A program made the position numbers and the translations under genes. DNA of 64,000 nt, taken from the NCBI GenBank assembly GCA_963734625.1, contig CAVTHW010000016.1, forward strand, positions 351,802-415,801, written 5' to 3'. Positions 51,590 to 60,967 of the stretch are shown here, in pieces; within the stretch, counting starts at the first letter, position 1; every line of letters starts with the position of its first letter. This DNA comes from CAVTHW01 sp963734625. Lineage in GTDB: Bacteria; Acidobacteriota; Terriglobia; Bryobacterales; Bryobacteraceae. The notes beneath the pieces are model-generated. The model was not told the origin of the DNA. It searched no databases and saw nothing but the letters and a program-made list of their open reading frames with translations.

Positions 51590-52588
51590 GTGGCTGCGCT
51601 ACACTACTTGGCGATGGAGACCCTGCTGCCACTGGCGTCGGCGCTGGGGCTGGGCATGCTGGCGGGCGCCCGGCTTTACGCAACTGTACTTGCTGTTGGC
51701 CTGCTGGTCCGCTTCGATTGGATTACTCTGCCCGCTGCATGGCAACATGCGTCGGTGCTGGCGGACCCACGGGTCCTGATCGTCTCAGGCGTCGCGTGCG
51801 CGGTCGAATTCATCGCGGACAAGATTCCTTGGGTGGACAGCGCATGGGACTCCATCCACACGTTCATCCGCCCGATCGGGGCCGCTCTGCTGACTTCTTC
51901 CCTCTTCTCGAACGTCGATCCTGTGTATCAAGTGCTGTTGTTCCTGCTGGCCGGCGGGGTGGCGTTGTCCGGACACGCGGCAAAAGCCGCGACGCGGCTG
52001 GCAGTGAATCACAGCCCGGAACCATTCAGTAACGTCGCTTTGAGCTTGGCTGAAGATGCCGCGGTCGGTGGCGGCCTCTATTTGCTAGTGAAGCATCCGT
52101 GGGTGATGGCCGGCATCGCTCTGTGCTTCCTTTTGTTATTTGCATGGCTCGCTCCGCGGATCTTCCGAGCCCTCCGCGCGGAGTGGACGACGTTCGGTGC
52201 TCTGCTGCGGAGCTGGTTCGGAGAGACTCGAAAATCCCAACTCCGCCCCGCGGAGCAACAGTGGCTGGGGGAGCACTGGAACGGCCGAACACCGCGCCAG
52301 TTGTTCGCGGTGATCGCCACAGCCGACTTGAAAGGTCTGCGCAACCGCGTGGGCACGCTCTGCCTGGCCGAGCGGGAGACGGTGTTCTTTTCTAGGAAGT
52401 GGGGTCGTCTCGTGGTGCGCCAGCTCGGGCCGCTGGCTGCCATCGAGATTGAGAACGGGCTTCTGGTGGACGAGCTCGTCCTGGTATTAGCAGACGGACT
52501 TCGAAAACGGTTCACTCTGCTCGCTGGCCAGTCGGAGAGCGCGCGGGAAGAGATGAAGCGCTTGTCACCGGCCACACCTATCCCTTGA
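51590..52588 (+). CDS. DUF4126-domain membrane protein with cytosolic tail
   Basis: 332 aa from GTG 51590 (ATG at 51614 also in frame). Residues about 10-190 hold the DUF4126 helices: ALGLGMLAGARLYATVLAVG, CAVEFIADKIPWVDSAWDSI, HTFIRPIGAALLTSSLF and HAAKAATRLAVNHSPEPFSN. After a last helix pair (about 160-185) there is a soluble domain of 140 residues (QLFAVIATADLKGLRNRVGT, FFSRKWGRLVVRQLGPLAAI). Family function not known. Confidence 0.8.
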   Translation: MAALHYLAMETLLPLASALGLGMLAGARLYATVLAVGLLVRFDWITLPAAWQHASVLADPRVLIVSGVACAVEFIADKIPWVDSAWDSIHTFIRPIGAALLTSSLFSNVDPVYQVLLFLLAGGVALSGHAAKAATRLAVNHSPEPFSNVALSLAEDAAVGGGLYLLVKHPWVMAGIALCFLLLFAWLAPRIFRALRAEWTTFGALLRSWFGETRKSQLRPAEQQWLGEHWNGRTPRQLFAVIATADLKGLRNRVGTLCLAERETVFFSRKWGRLVVRQLGPLAAIEIENGLLVDELVLVLADGLRKRFTLLAGQSESAREEMKRLSPATPIP

Positions 52589-52618
52589 TTGCGGGACCGA
52601 GGATCTATTGGGCCACTC

Positions 52619-53026
52619 TCAATAAGAAATCTTGGGTCCCAGTTTCTTTGCCTGGCCGATCCAGTCCGCAACCTGAGATTCCGCGGGCGCCGTCCCAGCC
52701 AGTTTCTTCTGAGTGTTTACCTCACTCAGTTTCGCGGCGAGATTCGCTGCGTTGCGTTGCGCCAGTTCCTTCACGGTGTCGACGCCTGCCGCTTCCAAAA
52801 TTTCGGCGTACTGCGGCCCGACCCCGGAGATTCTCATCAGGTCGACATGGTTCGCCCACTTCAAGATCAACGACGCCCCAATGCCAGTCTGCGCGCTGAG
52901 TTCCGCCCGGCCCTTGGCCGAGCCGGCCTTGTCGAGCATGTCAGCGTCAGTCTTTACTCCGGCCGCAATGAGCTTCTGAGCGTACACCGGGCCGATCCCT
53001 TCAACTGCTTCAATGTTCAGCGCCAT
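52619..53026 (-). CDS. DUF4332 helix-hairpin-helix protein
   Basis: 135 aa from ATG 53026. Two helix-hairpin-helix units: VEGIGPVYAQKLIAAGVKTD and MRISGVGPQYAEILEAAGVD, each followed by TxxxLxx-type helices. This is the DUF4332 arrangement, also seen at the end of many polymerase-like and NAD-related proteins; may bind DNA or another protein. No signal peptide. Confidence 0.82.
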   Translation of the reverse strand: MALNIEAVEGIGPVYAQKLIAAGVKTDADMLDKAGSAKGRAELSAQTGIGASLILKWANHVDLMRISGVGPQYAEILEAAGVDTVKELAQRNAANLAAKLSEVNTQKKLAGTAPAESQVADWIGQAKKLGPKISY

Positions 53027-53150
53027 GGGTAGCTGTTGTCCTTTCACTCGAATTTGTCAGGCTGCGACGTGCCACTGGATAATAATCCATCCCCGGGCCC
53101 TCTCGCCACAACTGCCCCTCTCAAGCCTTCAGGCCCAAAAGGCTGCCCAC

Positions 53151-54244
53151 TCAACGGGCAAACGTGATGCCAATGCCAGTTGTGTAGAGAATGTCGTTCG
53201 TCTTGCGACCTGGGGCCGGGTTGCTGAGGTAGCGATCACTGAAGCTAAGGTTCCAGGTGAGCCACTTCACAAGCCGGGTGTTCGCTCCGAGGTCAAAGTT
53301 CATGCGGTACTGTCCCGTGTCGGACAGATTGTTGAACATGCGGAAGCCCTGCACCAACGAGGTCACGTCGCTGAGCTTGTAGCTCGCATCCTCCCCCCAG
53401 TACGCTTCAGCGGAGTTGCGGGTGAACTCGGTTGCCGGCGATGGCGGCGAGAACTTCTCGTGGTTGTACGCCGCTCCGCCGACGATGTCCAGCCGGCCGC
53501 GCTCCCCCTTCCAAGCGCTGTAGCCCAGACCGCCGCCCAGCACGAACCGCAGAGTCGAGGTCCTGGAAGCGGTCATATTCGTAGTCGTTGAAGGTGTTGA
53601 CGAAAAGACGGGACGAGATGTTGTGATTGTACCCCCAGCCGCCTCGGACCGCCTGAGCGGTGTCTGCGTTGACCGGGTTGATCAATGCCGAAGCTTTGAC
53701 GGCGTTGAAATACAGGCTGGTTTTGTCTGAGTTCGTTGCCTCACCGCGTTCAAGCCCATGGTGAAGGTCTTGGTCTGCGCGTTACCCTGCGTGCCCGCGA
53801 ACCGATGGTTGCCGTCCCGGCCCAGAGCCGGCTCCAGGGCGGATTGAGCAACCGCTCGTAGACTGTCTGCTCATCCGCGTTGCGGATTGTGACCACTTCG
53901 GCGGGCGCGAGTGTCTGTCGCGTCTCTTTCAACTCGACTTTGCCTTCCGAGGTCTGCAACGTCGCCTGTACGGTCTTGCCATCCGGCAGGACCACGTTGA
54001 GTGGTGCGTCGGATTGGATCGTCACCACCTCTTCCCAAGGCACCGTGACGGTGCCGAAAGCACCTGTCTTGACGGTAAGTGTCTTCCCGTCCTTCTTGAC
54101 GATCGCTCCGGTTATCCGGTCACCATTCTTCAGCGTGATCTGATCCTCCAAGCCTCCATGAGCTGCCACGAGGATGAGCAGAAAAAGAATTTGCGGTCCG
54201 GTCTCCAACTTGTTCGCGTCAACTTGAACCTCCTCCGTCTCCAT
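53151..54244 (-). CDS. DUF481 (YdiY-like) outer-membrane-barrel protein, three apparent indels
   Basis: The minus strand from 54244 carries a signal-like start (FLLILVAAHGG), then repeats LKNGDRITGAIVKKDGKTLT and VTVPWEEVVTIQSD. Breaks near 53802 and 53740 (each one base short) and 53552 (one extra base) split the rest. Read through, it gives FAGTQGNAQTKTFTMGLNA, GGWGYNHNISSRLFVNTFND, FVLGGGLGYSAWKGERGRLD and RLVKWLTWNLSFSDRYLSN to 53151. This is DUF481, salt-induced barrel proteins with an N-terminal LysM-like strand repeat. Either a pseudogene or sequence error; the pattern suggests error. Confidence 0.7.
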
Positions 54245-54580
54245 CTAGCTTCGGCCTGCCCAGGGTATCGCGCCCAGCAGCCCGGGAAGCCGCTCGGCTG
54301 TGCAGGAAACCACAATTCTAGGGCGTCGGCCGCTTCGGCGCTCCACCGGCTTGTGGCAGCCAGACTGCCTTCCATGGAGTTCAATTCCGGAATCAGGTCA
54401 TCTCATGCTCTGCGGGAAGTAGGAGAGACAATCCCGCCGCCTCCAACCTGTAGGTTTCCTCGCGAACGGATGACCCCTGTCAGAGCAGAGGATAACCCTC
54501 AGACAACACGAGGTCCTTTCGCTGAAGACCAAGCAATGACTACCGCCCGCCAGACTGCATTGCAGCCAGAGGGCTGTAGG
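54245..54580. other. Gene-free stretch between DUF481 and aqpZ
   Basis: About 335 bases upstream of the DUF481 gene and downstream of aqpZ. The open frames have no family features and I see no clear promoter pair or hairpin. Confidence 0.35.
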
Positions 54581-55280
54581 CTACTCTTTCTCCTTGGCAA
54601 TCAGCGGGTAGATGATGCCCGCCGATTACGCCTCCGACGAGTGGCGCCAACCAGAAGAGCCAAAGCTGCTCAAGTGCCCAGCCGCCCACGAAGATGGCTT
54701 GCCCTGTGCTCCGAGCGGGGTTCACGGAAGTGTTCGTCACGGGAATGCTGATCAAGTGGATCAGCGTTAGGCACAGGCCGATCGCAATCGGCGCGAATCC
54801 GGAGGGCGCCCGGCGGTCTGTAGCCCCCAGAATCACCAGAAGGAAGAAGCAGGTCAGCACGACTTCCGTCACCAGCGCCGCCACCATTGAATAGCCGCCC
54901 GGCGAATGGGCTGCGTATCCGTTGGCAGCGAAGCCTGCGGACACGTCAAATCCCGCTTTCCCGCTGGCAATCACGAACAGAACACCCGCTGCGACGATGG
55001 CGCCGATGACCTGTGCAACCCAGTACGGCACCACTTCTTTGGCCGGGAATCGCTTTCCAACGCACAGCCCCAGCGTGACAGCGGGATTCAGATGACAGCC
55101 TGAGATGTGCCCGATGGCGAACGCCATGGTCAAGACCGTAAGGCCAAAAGCCAGCGCTACACCCAGGAAGCCAATACCGACTACTGGAAATGCTGCGGCC
55201 AACACGGCGCTGCCGCAGCCACCCAAGACCAACCAGAACGTGCCGAAGAACTCGGCGAACAACCGTTTCGACAGTGGCAT
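54581..55280 (-). CDS. aqpZ: Aquaporin Z (one apparent inserted base near the end)
   Basis: About 232 aa. The raw frame runs on to 54540, but an extra base near 54618-54620 explains the odd tail. Without it, the protein ends GGVIGGIIYPLIAKEKE at the TAG 54581-54583, as in AqpZ. Six membrane helices, the two NPA loops (GHISGCHLNPAVTLGLCVGK, NTSVNPARSTGQAIFVGGWA) and the selectivity-filter Arg after the second NPA. Passive water channel of the inner membrane. Start ATG 55280 follows GGAAAGGATGG. Confidence 0.9.
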
Positions 55281-55500
55281 GTGGAACCATCCTTTCCGAA
55301 CTGAGGTGACTCGATGTTCATTCGATCGGGACCTACTTCATGGAATCCCGGGTTGGTGTCAGCCCAGGATTCCCGTCTTGGCATCCCGGCCGCCTTCCAG
55401 TGTACGCCCAGCCGTGTCTGGGCGCTGTGGCAGATCGCAACAAATCGTGGATGCTTCTAACAGATGTTTCGGATGGGGTCTGGCAGGAGCAGGATGGGTG

Positions 55501-55806
55501 CTAACTGCTGGGCTCTAGCATTGCTCGCAACTCTCGTTCGGCACGGAACCAGTCGTCCTCTGCGGAACCATGCGGAGACTGTCGGGCCTCCCAGTAGGAG
55601 TAGGCGAGCCGAGCGATTTCCTCGTGAGTGATCCTGGGGCCTGGCGGAGCGGCTGGGTGCACGACAGCAAGCTCTTTGGTTGCGCGGGGTTTGGCGGCGG
55701 CCTTCTTCACGCGCGCTGATCTGGGCTGTTTTCCAGGCGCAGCCGAGTCTGGCTCAGCGATCTGAGACAAAGAGGGCTCCGTTTTGGATTTGCGTTGTCT
55801 GGGCAT
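55501..55806 (-). CDS. DUF2934-domain protein
   Basis: 101 aa. A basic Ala/Lys/Pro-rich N-terminus (60 residues, SARVKKAAAKPRATKELAV) precedes the DUF2934 helix: HEEIARLAYSYWEARQSPHG and SAEDDWFRAERELRAML. This small domain is common in Acidobacteria, Rhizobia and other soil bacteria. Function unknown; the basic part could bind nucleic acid. Confidence 0.85.
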   Translation of the reverse strand: MPRQRKSKTEPSLSQIAEPDSAAPGKQPRSARVKKAAAKPRATKELAVVHPAAPPGPRITHEEIARLAYSYWEARQSPHGSAEDDWFRAERELRAMLEPSS

Positions 55807-55988
55807 CTTTTCTCCGAATAGCGGTCCAGAACTTCTTCTCCGCCTCCACGCCCTTGCTGATCTTGTGGAGGTGGCCTACCGACACTCCTATCTCAGTGGG
55901 CGGCGCGATCCGCGTCCGCGCCGGGCCCACCGAGACCGCGGACAACACGGTGCATGACACCCCAGGCGAACGGTCGCATGTAACCTCC

Positions 55989-57005
55989 TCAGAGGAAGTC
56001 CACGGGACCTGCGGTCTTGAATGTCAGCACGGTCTCCGACTGAATGAGCACGCGTTGGCCTCCCAGGAGGACCTGAGATCCGGCGCCTGCCGCCGCGCCC
56101 GCCCCCGCGCCAATCGCAGCGCCCTGGCCGCCACCCGCAATGGCACCGATGATCGCCCCGACCGCACCGACCGCCGCCGCCGTCTTCGCGGTCTTCGCGT
56201 CTGCGAGCCACTCGACTGCGAGACCGATGACGTGCTGAACGGTACCTGCCTTCCCGTTGATCGCCACCGAGGCGAGTTCGACGGTCAGCTCCGTCCTGCC
56301 GGTCAACTTGCCGGATTCCTTGCTCTGAACCAGCTTGACTATCGCGTCTGCGCCTTTGGGCGCGACCACTTCGCTGCCAAGGCTGAGCGCCTCGTCCAGG
56401 CTGGCGCGGAAGGTGTCACCCTGCTTGCTCTTCTCCGAATCAATGGCGTCGATCAGCCGGACCACGACCTCGGTTCCTTGCGGCAGTTGCCTGACAAATC
56501 CTCTGACTTCGGTTCCGCGCGGTTGTTGTCCCGCATATCCGCTGACATCGGTTCCCTGCGGCACTTGTTTGGACGATCCTTTGGTGACAATCTGCGTCAG
56601 GACCCTCTCGCTCACTCCGGCCTGCTTGAGTTGGATGATGTTCCTAGCATCAGTGGCAATCATCACCGGCTGCGCGCTCAGCAACTCGAGCAGGAAGCTC
56701 TCGGAGAACGTCGCTTGCGCCAGTTGGATTAACCCATAGCTCGTCAGCGGCTCCTGCGGCGGATTCCTCTTCACCATAGCCAAGATGAGCCGTTCGCTGA
56801 GGCCATTGTTCTTCAACTCCACCAGCCGGCCTGCGTCGGTCGCAAACCTGCTTGGCTGCTGTTGGACCAAATTCAAGACGAAATCTTCGCTCAGACCTGC
56901 CTTGCCGAGCGTGATTACGTCCTCGTTGGTCATGGGTGTCTGTGCCGGCAGCAGGGAAGCCAGAGCTACCAGGCAAATCAGCCAGGGAATCGCAACTCGA
57001 GTCAT
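55989..57005 (-). CDS. Secreted acidobacterial-type repeat protein with glycine-zipper C-terminus
   Basis: 338 aa. Signal peptide (residues 1-21, LVALASLLPAQ), then two copies of an about 45-residue helical unit (LSEDFVLNLVQQQPSRFATD with GLSERLILAMV, and FSESFLLELLSAQPVMIATD with GVSERVLTQIV). A short QQPRGTEV..QLPQGTEV repeat follows. Then comes a beta domain with LPQGTEVVVRLIDAIDSEKS and GDTFRASLDEALSLGSEVVA, and a glycine zipper (VGAIIGAIAGGGQGAAIGAG) before the last strands. Function unknown; style typical of Acidobacteria. Confidence 0.7.
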   Translation of the reverse strand: MTRVAIPWLICLVALASLLPAQTPMTNEDVITLGKAGLSEDFVLNLVQQQPSRFATDAGRLVELKNNGLSERLILAMVKRNPPQEPLTSYGLIQLAQATFSESFLLELLSAQPVMIATDARNIIQLKQAGVSERVLTQIVTKGSSKQVPQGTDVSGYAGQQPRGTEVRGFVRQLPQGTEVVVRLIDAIDSEKSKQGDTFRASLDEALSLGSEVVAPKGADAIVKLVQSKESGKLTGRTELTVELASVAINGKAGTVQHVIGLAVEWLADAKTAKTAAAVGAVGAIIGAIAGGGQGAAIGAGAGAAAGAGSQVLLGGQRVLIQSETVLTFKTAGPVDFL

Positions 57006-57069
57006 CGCAATACCTCCTCTTCCACCGTCAAAAGCCCGGCCTGGGCCGGATTACACTGCGACTACGACT

Positions 57070-57228
57070 TCAGGTCCTCGCCTTTGTGGATTCTACACCC
57101 ACCGCCTTCCTTTGAAGCCCTCTTTCTGCCTGTTTCCCGCCCAGAGTGACCCTGTGGCCCCGGTCGAGGGCTTCCTTAAGCAGTGCTGAGCCAACGAAGC
57201 CGGTCGCCCCTAACAGAGCTACTTTCAT
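57070..57228 (-). pseudogene. Truncated NAD(P)-dependent epimerase/NmrA-type protein
   Basis: 52 aa from ATG 57228, which overlaps the stop of the ygiD-like gene (ATGA). MKVALLGATGFVGSALLKEA with LDRGHRVT is the start of a short atypical NAD(P)-binding family that normally has about 210 residues. After residue 30 the frame leaves the family and stops. In other genomes such a gene often follows ygiD, so this is the 5' stub of a deleted partner. Confidence 0.6.
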
Positions 57229-58019
57229 GTTGCTTCCCCTGAACCGACACGGACCGACAACATCGAGATCGATCCGCCATCGACGCCTTCGACAGGGAAG
57301 GTGATGTTTTCGCCCGGTTGCCGGGTCGCGATCACATAGAGCAGCGGCAGGTAGTGATCCGGCGTCGGAATGGAAAGCATCGCCGCCGGGCCGAGCTTTT
57401 CATAGGCGACGAGCGGCTTGAAATCACCGGCGAGCATCATCTGTCTTGCCTCCAGCTCGAACTTGACCGCCCAATCAAAGGGCTCAGGCATGTGCCGGCC
57501 CCAGGCGTAGGTGTGCAGATTGTGGACCAGGTTTCCGCTGCCGACGATCAGGATGCCCTCGTCCCGCAGCGGCGCAAGTTTTTTGCCGAGCTCGAAATGG
57601 AAGGAGGCGGGCTGGGCTTCGTCTATGCTCAGTTGCACGACCGGAATATCGGCCTTCGGATAGGCATGCACGAGCACCGACCAGGTCCCGTGATCGAGCC
57701 CCCAGGTGTTGTCGAGAGTGACCGTCAGGGGTGCGAGCAGTTTCTGGACGCGGCGGGCAAGCTGAGGGTCACCCGGCGCGGGATACTGCACCCGGAACAA
57801 TTCGGGCGGAAAGCCACCGAAATCGTGAATTGTCCTCGGTGAGGTGCCGATGGTGACGCCGGTTCCCGGCACATACCAGTGAGCGGAGATCGAGAGGATG
57901 GCTTTGGGCTTGCGCGTTTGCGCCCCGATGCGGCGCCAGGCTTCGGTGTAGCCGTTGGTCATTACGGCGTTCATGGGATTGCCGTGTCCAAAAAAGATTG
58001 CGGGCATCAGTTCCGGCAT
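57225..58019 (-). CDS. ygiD: Extradiol ring-cleavage dioxygenase (4,5-DOPA dioxygenase, YgiD-like)
   Basis: 264 aa from ATG 58019. AIFFGHGNPMNAVMTNGYTE holds the first His, SISAHWYVPGTG the second, TWGLDHGTWSVLVHAYPKAD the third and PTPDHYLPLLYVIA the last. These are the zinc/iron ligands of the DODA-type class III dioxygenases. The bacterial enzyme opens DOPA-like catechols. Coupled by overlap to a truncated NAD(P)-dependent gene. Confidence 0.9.
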   Translation of the reverse strand: MPELMPAIFFGHGNPMNAVMTNGYTEAWRRIGAQTRKPKAILSISAHWYVPGTGVTIGTSPRTIHDFGGFPPELFRVQYPAPGDPQLARRVQKLLAPLTVTLDNTWGLDHGTWSVLVHAYPKADIPVVQLSIDEAQPASFHFELGKKLAPLRDEGILIVGSGNLVHNLHTYAWGRHMPEPFDWAVKFELEARQMMLAGDFKPLVAYEKLGPAAMLSIPTPDHYLPLLYVIATRQPGENITFPVEGVDGGSISMLSVRVGSGEAT

Positions 58020-58057
58020 GTCGGCCCACCTCAACTATCTCCACAGCCTTCGCGGGA

Positions 58058-58263
58058 TTACATCACACCAATTTGTTTCAACATGCCCATGAGATCGTAA
58101 AACAGGTTTTCTTCCACGATCTCTCCCTTCTCATTCCAGTGCGCCACGGTGCAGAAGTCCACCTTAAAGCTCTTGTTCGTGGGGGCAATCACCGTGCCGT
58201 CGGCCATCGTCATCGGCCCCGTCATGGTCCCGGTAAACTCGGCGATTGTGCATGTCCAATCAC
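58058..58263 (-). pseudogene. SnoaL-like (ester cyclase) C-terminal fragment
   Basis: The minus frame ending at 58058 reads WTCTIAEFTGTMTGPMTMAD and KVDFCTVAHWNEKGEIVEEN, then LFYDLMGMLKQIGVM. This is the second half of a SnoaL-like NTF2-fold protein. The first half is missing; the join upstream is to an acetate kinase fragment. Confidence 0.55.
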
Positions 58264-58490
58264 CCTGCGCGGATGCCGCCGGCGAACACCAGAGTGTCCA
58301 GTCTGCCCAACGCCGCCGCGAATGCGCCGATCCATTTCTTCGCCTGATAGCAAAACAGCGCGACCGCTTCAGCCGCCCGCACGTCCTGCCTTTCAAGGTC
58401 GAGCAAGTCACGGATATCGGAACTGGTTTCCGACACACCGAGCAGCCCGGACGGGAAAGTGACCACCTCCCGGCCATCGGACTGACGTTC
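58260..58490 (-). pseudogene. Acetate kinase internal fragment
   Basis: Minus strand: PSGLLGVSETSSDIRDLL, RAAEAVALFCYQAKKWIGAF and AAALGRLDTLVFAGGI are an internal stretch of acetate kinase (about residues 260-330 of 400). Both ends are missing. It stops where the SnoaL-like fragment begins. Confidence 0.6.
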
Positions 58491-58718
58491 ATGAAGGCTC
58501 TCGTCAAACTTCCAGGCTCTTCACCCGACGTCGATACTTAGCCCCTCAAGAGAAACAACCATTGATCAGTGTCCCTGGCTGGGAACTGCGTCGGCGGCTC
58601 TCGGTGCCATCCGGGCATTCCTGATGCCCGCCGAGGTCCGCAGCGAGACGACGAAGTCCCACTCTCGCTCGTGTCCTCGGCTTTCTATCGTGATCTTGCT
58701 CACGGCCCGGGCACGAGA

Positions 58719-59003
58719 TCAAGCGGTGTGGTGTTTCGCCTGATCCTCTCGCTGCAGCGCGAGGTTATACAGCCAAGCCAGCACATAGCCTCCCGCTGCC
58801 CCGTCAAACAACCCCCACGCTGTGCCGATCAGGAGACTGCCCAGTGTCGGAGCGCCCTTATAGCCCGGGTACACCGAGCTCATTGCCCCGAGGAAGGCCG
58901 CTCCATACGAGGGGAAAGCGATATGCAATAGCCCCACGAAGAACATGCAGCCTCCCCATAGAGCCGCTGTGACCATTGCAAATGGTTTGACCGATATCCG
59001 CAT
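58719..59003 (-). CDS. Small membrane protein (holin-like annotation family)
   Basis: 94 aa, three helices: FAMVTAALWGGCMFFVGLLH, YGAAFLGAMSSVYPGYKG with LGSLLIGTAWGLFDGAAGG and YVLAWLYNLALQ. The YPGYKGAPTLGS-type loop and the AWGLFDGAAGG helix recur in small membrane proteins of Acidobacteria and other phyla, sometimes labelled as phage holins without evidence. AGGAGG precedes the ATG. Confidence 0.7.
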   Translation of the reverse strand: MRISVKPFAMVTAALWGGCMFFVGLLHIAFPSYGAAFLGAMSSVYPGYKGAPTLGSLLIGTAWGLFDGAAGGYVLAWLYNLALQREDQAKHHTA

Positions 59004-59211
59004 TTCGTTTCACCTCCTTCTGAGCGTTTGGGTGCATCCACCCTCTAATTCCAGGCTATCACTCGTGCGCGCTTGTGGCGTGCCGTCCAGGCCAGGGAGT
59101 TGTGGGAAGAACCTCAAGTTCAAGCCTCAACGGAGCCAAGGGCCGATTGAGACAGGGCATAATGAAAGTTGTGTAGCAAGACGGGCCAACAGCGCTCCAC
59201 CCAACACGAAG

Positions 59212-60963
59212 ATGAGCCGTAGATGGAAAGTCAAACTGGGAGAACAGGTAGAGGCGTTTCGGAAACGCGAAAATCAACTCTCGCTCGTTCTTAGCTTGGT
59301 GATTGGTGCGTTGGTCGGGCTTGTCGTGGTTGCCTTCATCCTCCTCACGGGCCGGCTGGCGGTGCGAATGTATCCCGCGGGCGGGGCCGGCTGGCGCCGT
59401 GTTCTGGTTCCAACATTGGGCTCTCTTGGAACGGGCTGGCTGCTGTCGCGCTATTTCCCCTATGCGCGCGGTAGCGGCATTCCCCAGACGAAGTTCGCTC
59501 TCTTCATCAACGATGGATACATATCGTTTCGCACGGCTCTGGGAAAGTTCTTCTGCTGCTCGGCTTCCTTGGCCAGCGGCATCGCCCTCGGACGCGAAGG
59601 CCCTTCTGTGCAGGTGGGCGCCGGGCTCAGTTCTGTGATTTCCCGGCGGCTCGGGCTCAGCAAGGAGCAGGTGAAGGCGCTTGTGCCTGTGGGTTGCTCG
59701 GCGGCATTGGCGGCCGCGTTCAACACTCCGATCGCCGCCGTGCTGTTTTCGCTTGAGGAGATCATGGGGGACCTGCACGCTCCCGTACTGGGCTCGGTGG
59801 TGTTGAGTTCCGCAACCTCATGGATGGTCCTGCATCTGGTGCTGGGCGACGAACCGCTGTTCCATGTGGCGGGTTATCACCTGGTGCATCCGCTGGAGTT
59901 CGCAGTTTACGCGGCACTGGGTGTCGTAGGCGGACTCGGCTCGGTGGCCTTCGTGAAGCTTCTACTGGGAATCCGCACGAGATTCATGAAGCTGCCGAAA
60001 TGGACCCTCTGGTTTCAACCGGTCGCCGGGGGCCTGGGAGTGGGCCTGATGGGTTTTTTCATTCCCGAGGTCCTGGGAGTGGGTTACGACGTCGTGGATA
60101 AGGCCCTGAACGGCGATCTGGTGCTGAAGTTGCTCGTGCTGCTAGCTGTGCTCAAGATTGTGGCAACGGCACTCTGCTACGGCTCAGGCAATGCGGGTGG
60201 CATCTTCGGGCCAAGCTTGTTCATCGGGGCCATGATCGGTGGCTCGGTAGGCAGCGTGGCGCACGCCTTGCTGCCGGGCTACACGGCTGAACCCGGCGCT
60301 TACGCCCTGGTCGGTATGGGGGCAGCGTTCGCCGGCATCGTGCGCACGCCGCTCACCTCGGTGATCATGATCTTCGAGGTGACAAGGGACTACACCATCA
60401 TCGTCCCCTTGATGATCTCCAACCTGATCGCTTTCTACATCTCCCACAAGCTCCAAAAGGAGCCCATCTACGAAGCGCTCGCCCGCCAGGATGGGGTGCG
60501 TCTGCCGACTGTTGAGTCCCGAGCACAGGCCGGACGCATGCAGGTGCTCCAGGCGATGCGGCTTGCTCCCGAGGTGTTCTCGCCAGATACGGAGGTTGCG
60601 GCAGCGCTGGTGCGTGCGCGGAGGGGGCCGCTGGACGCCTGGCCTGTGGCCGACGCGGCGGGACTCTGGGGGATGATCCGTAACGCGGATCTGGAGACTG
60701 CCGTGGCAAAAGGAGCGGAGAGGAAAGCCCTGGCAGATCTTCTGAAGGCCGCCCCCCTGGACCATCATCCGGATGCTGGGGAACTGGTCTACGCGTATCC
60801 CGATGACAGCCTAAGCGTTGTGTTGGAACGTATGGGCAAGAGCGGGTGCAATGCCCTGCCCGTCGTGAGCCGCGCCGATGTGCGCCAGCTCGTCGGAGTG
60901 GTGACACTGGACGACATTTTGAAGACCTATGGCATTGCCAAACCGTCCGGCTTGGAGGAGTGA
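59212..60963 (+). CDS. ClC-family chloride channel/transporter with CBS domains
   Basis: 583 aa from ATG 59212; the upstream open frame has no family sequence. The ClC core runs from about 25 to 430: YARGSGIPQTKFALFINDG, ALGREGPSVQVGAGLSS with the gating Glu, FNTPIAAVLFSLEEIMGD, and YGSGNAGGIFGPSLFIGAMI. The Ser and Tyr regions of the anion path are present. Residues about 470-580 form two CBS units (MRLAPEVFSPDTEVAAALVR, YAYPDDSLSVVLERMGKSGC) that may bind nucleotide. Moves chloride or other anions, by channel or H+ exchange. Five bases before the TPR gene. Confidence 0.92.
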   Translation: MSRRWKVKLGEQVEAFRKRENQLSLVLSLVIGALVGLVVVAFILLTGRLAVRMYPAGGAGWRRVLVPTLGSLGTGWLLSRYFPYARGSGIPQTKFALFINDGYISFRTALGKFFCCSASLASGIALGREGPSVQVGAGLSSVISRRLGLSKEQVKALVPVGCSAALAAAFNTPIAAVLFSLEEIMGDLHAPVLGSVVLSSATSWMVLHLVLGDEPLFHVAGYHLVHPLEFAVYAALGVVGGLGSVAFVKLLLGIRTRFMKLPKWTLWFQPVAGGLGVGLMGFFIPEVLGVGYDVVDKALNGDLVLKLLVLLAVLKIVATALCYGSGNAGGIFGPSLFIGAMIGGSVGSVAHALLPGYTAEPGAYALVGMGAAFAGIVRTPLTSVIMIFEVTRDYTIIVPLMISNLIAFYISHKLQKEPIYEALARQDGVRLPTVESRAQAGRMQVLQAMRLAPEVFSPDTEVAAALVRARRGPLDAWPVADAAGLWGMIRNADLETAVAKGAERKALADLLKAAPLDHHPDAGELVYAYPDDSLSVVLERMGKSGCNALPVVSRADVRQLVGVVTLDDILKTYGIAKPSGLEE

Positions 60964-60967
60964 GCGA

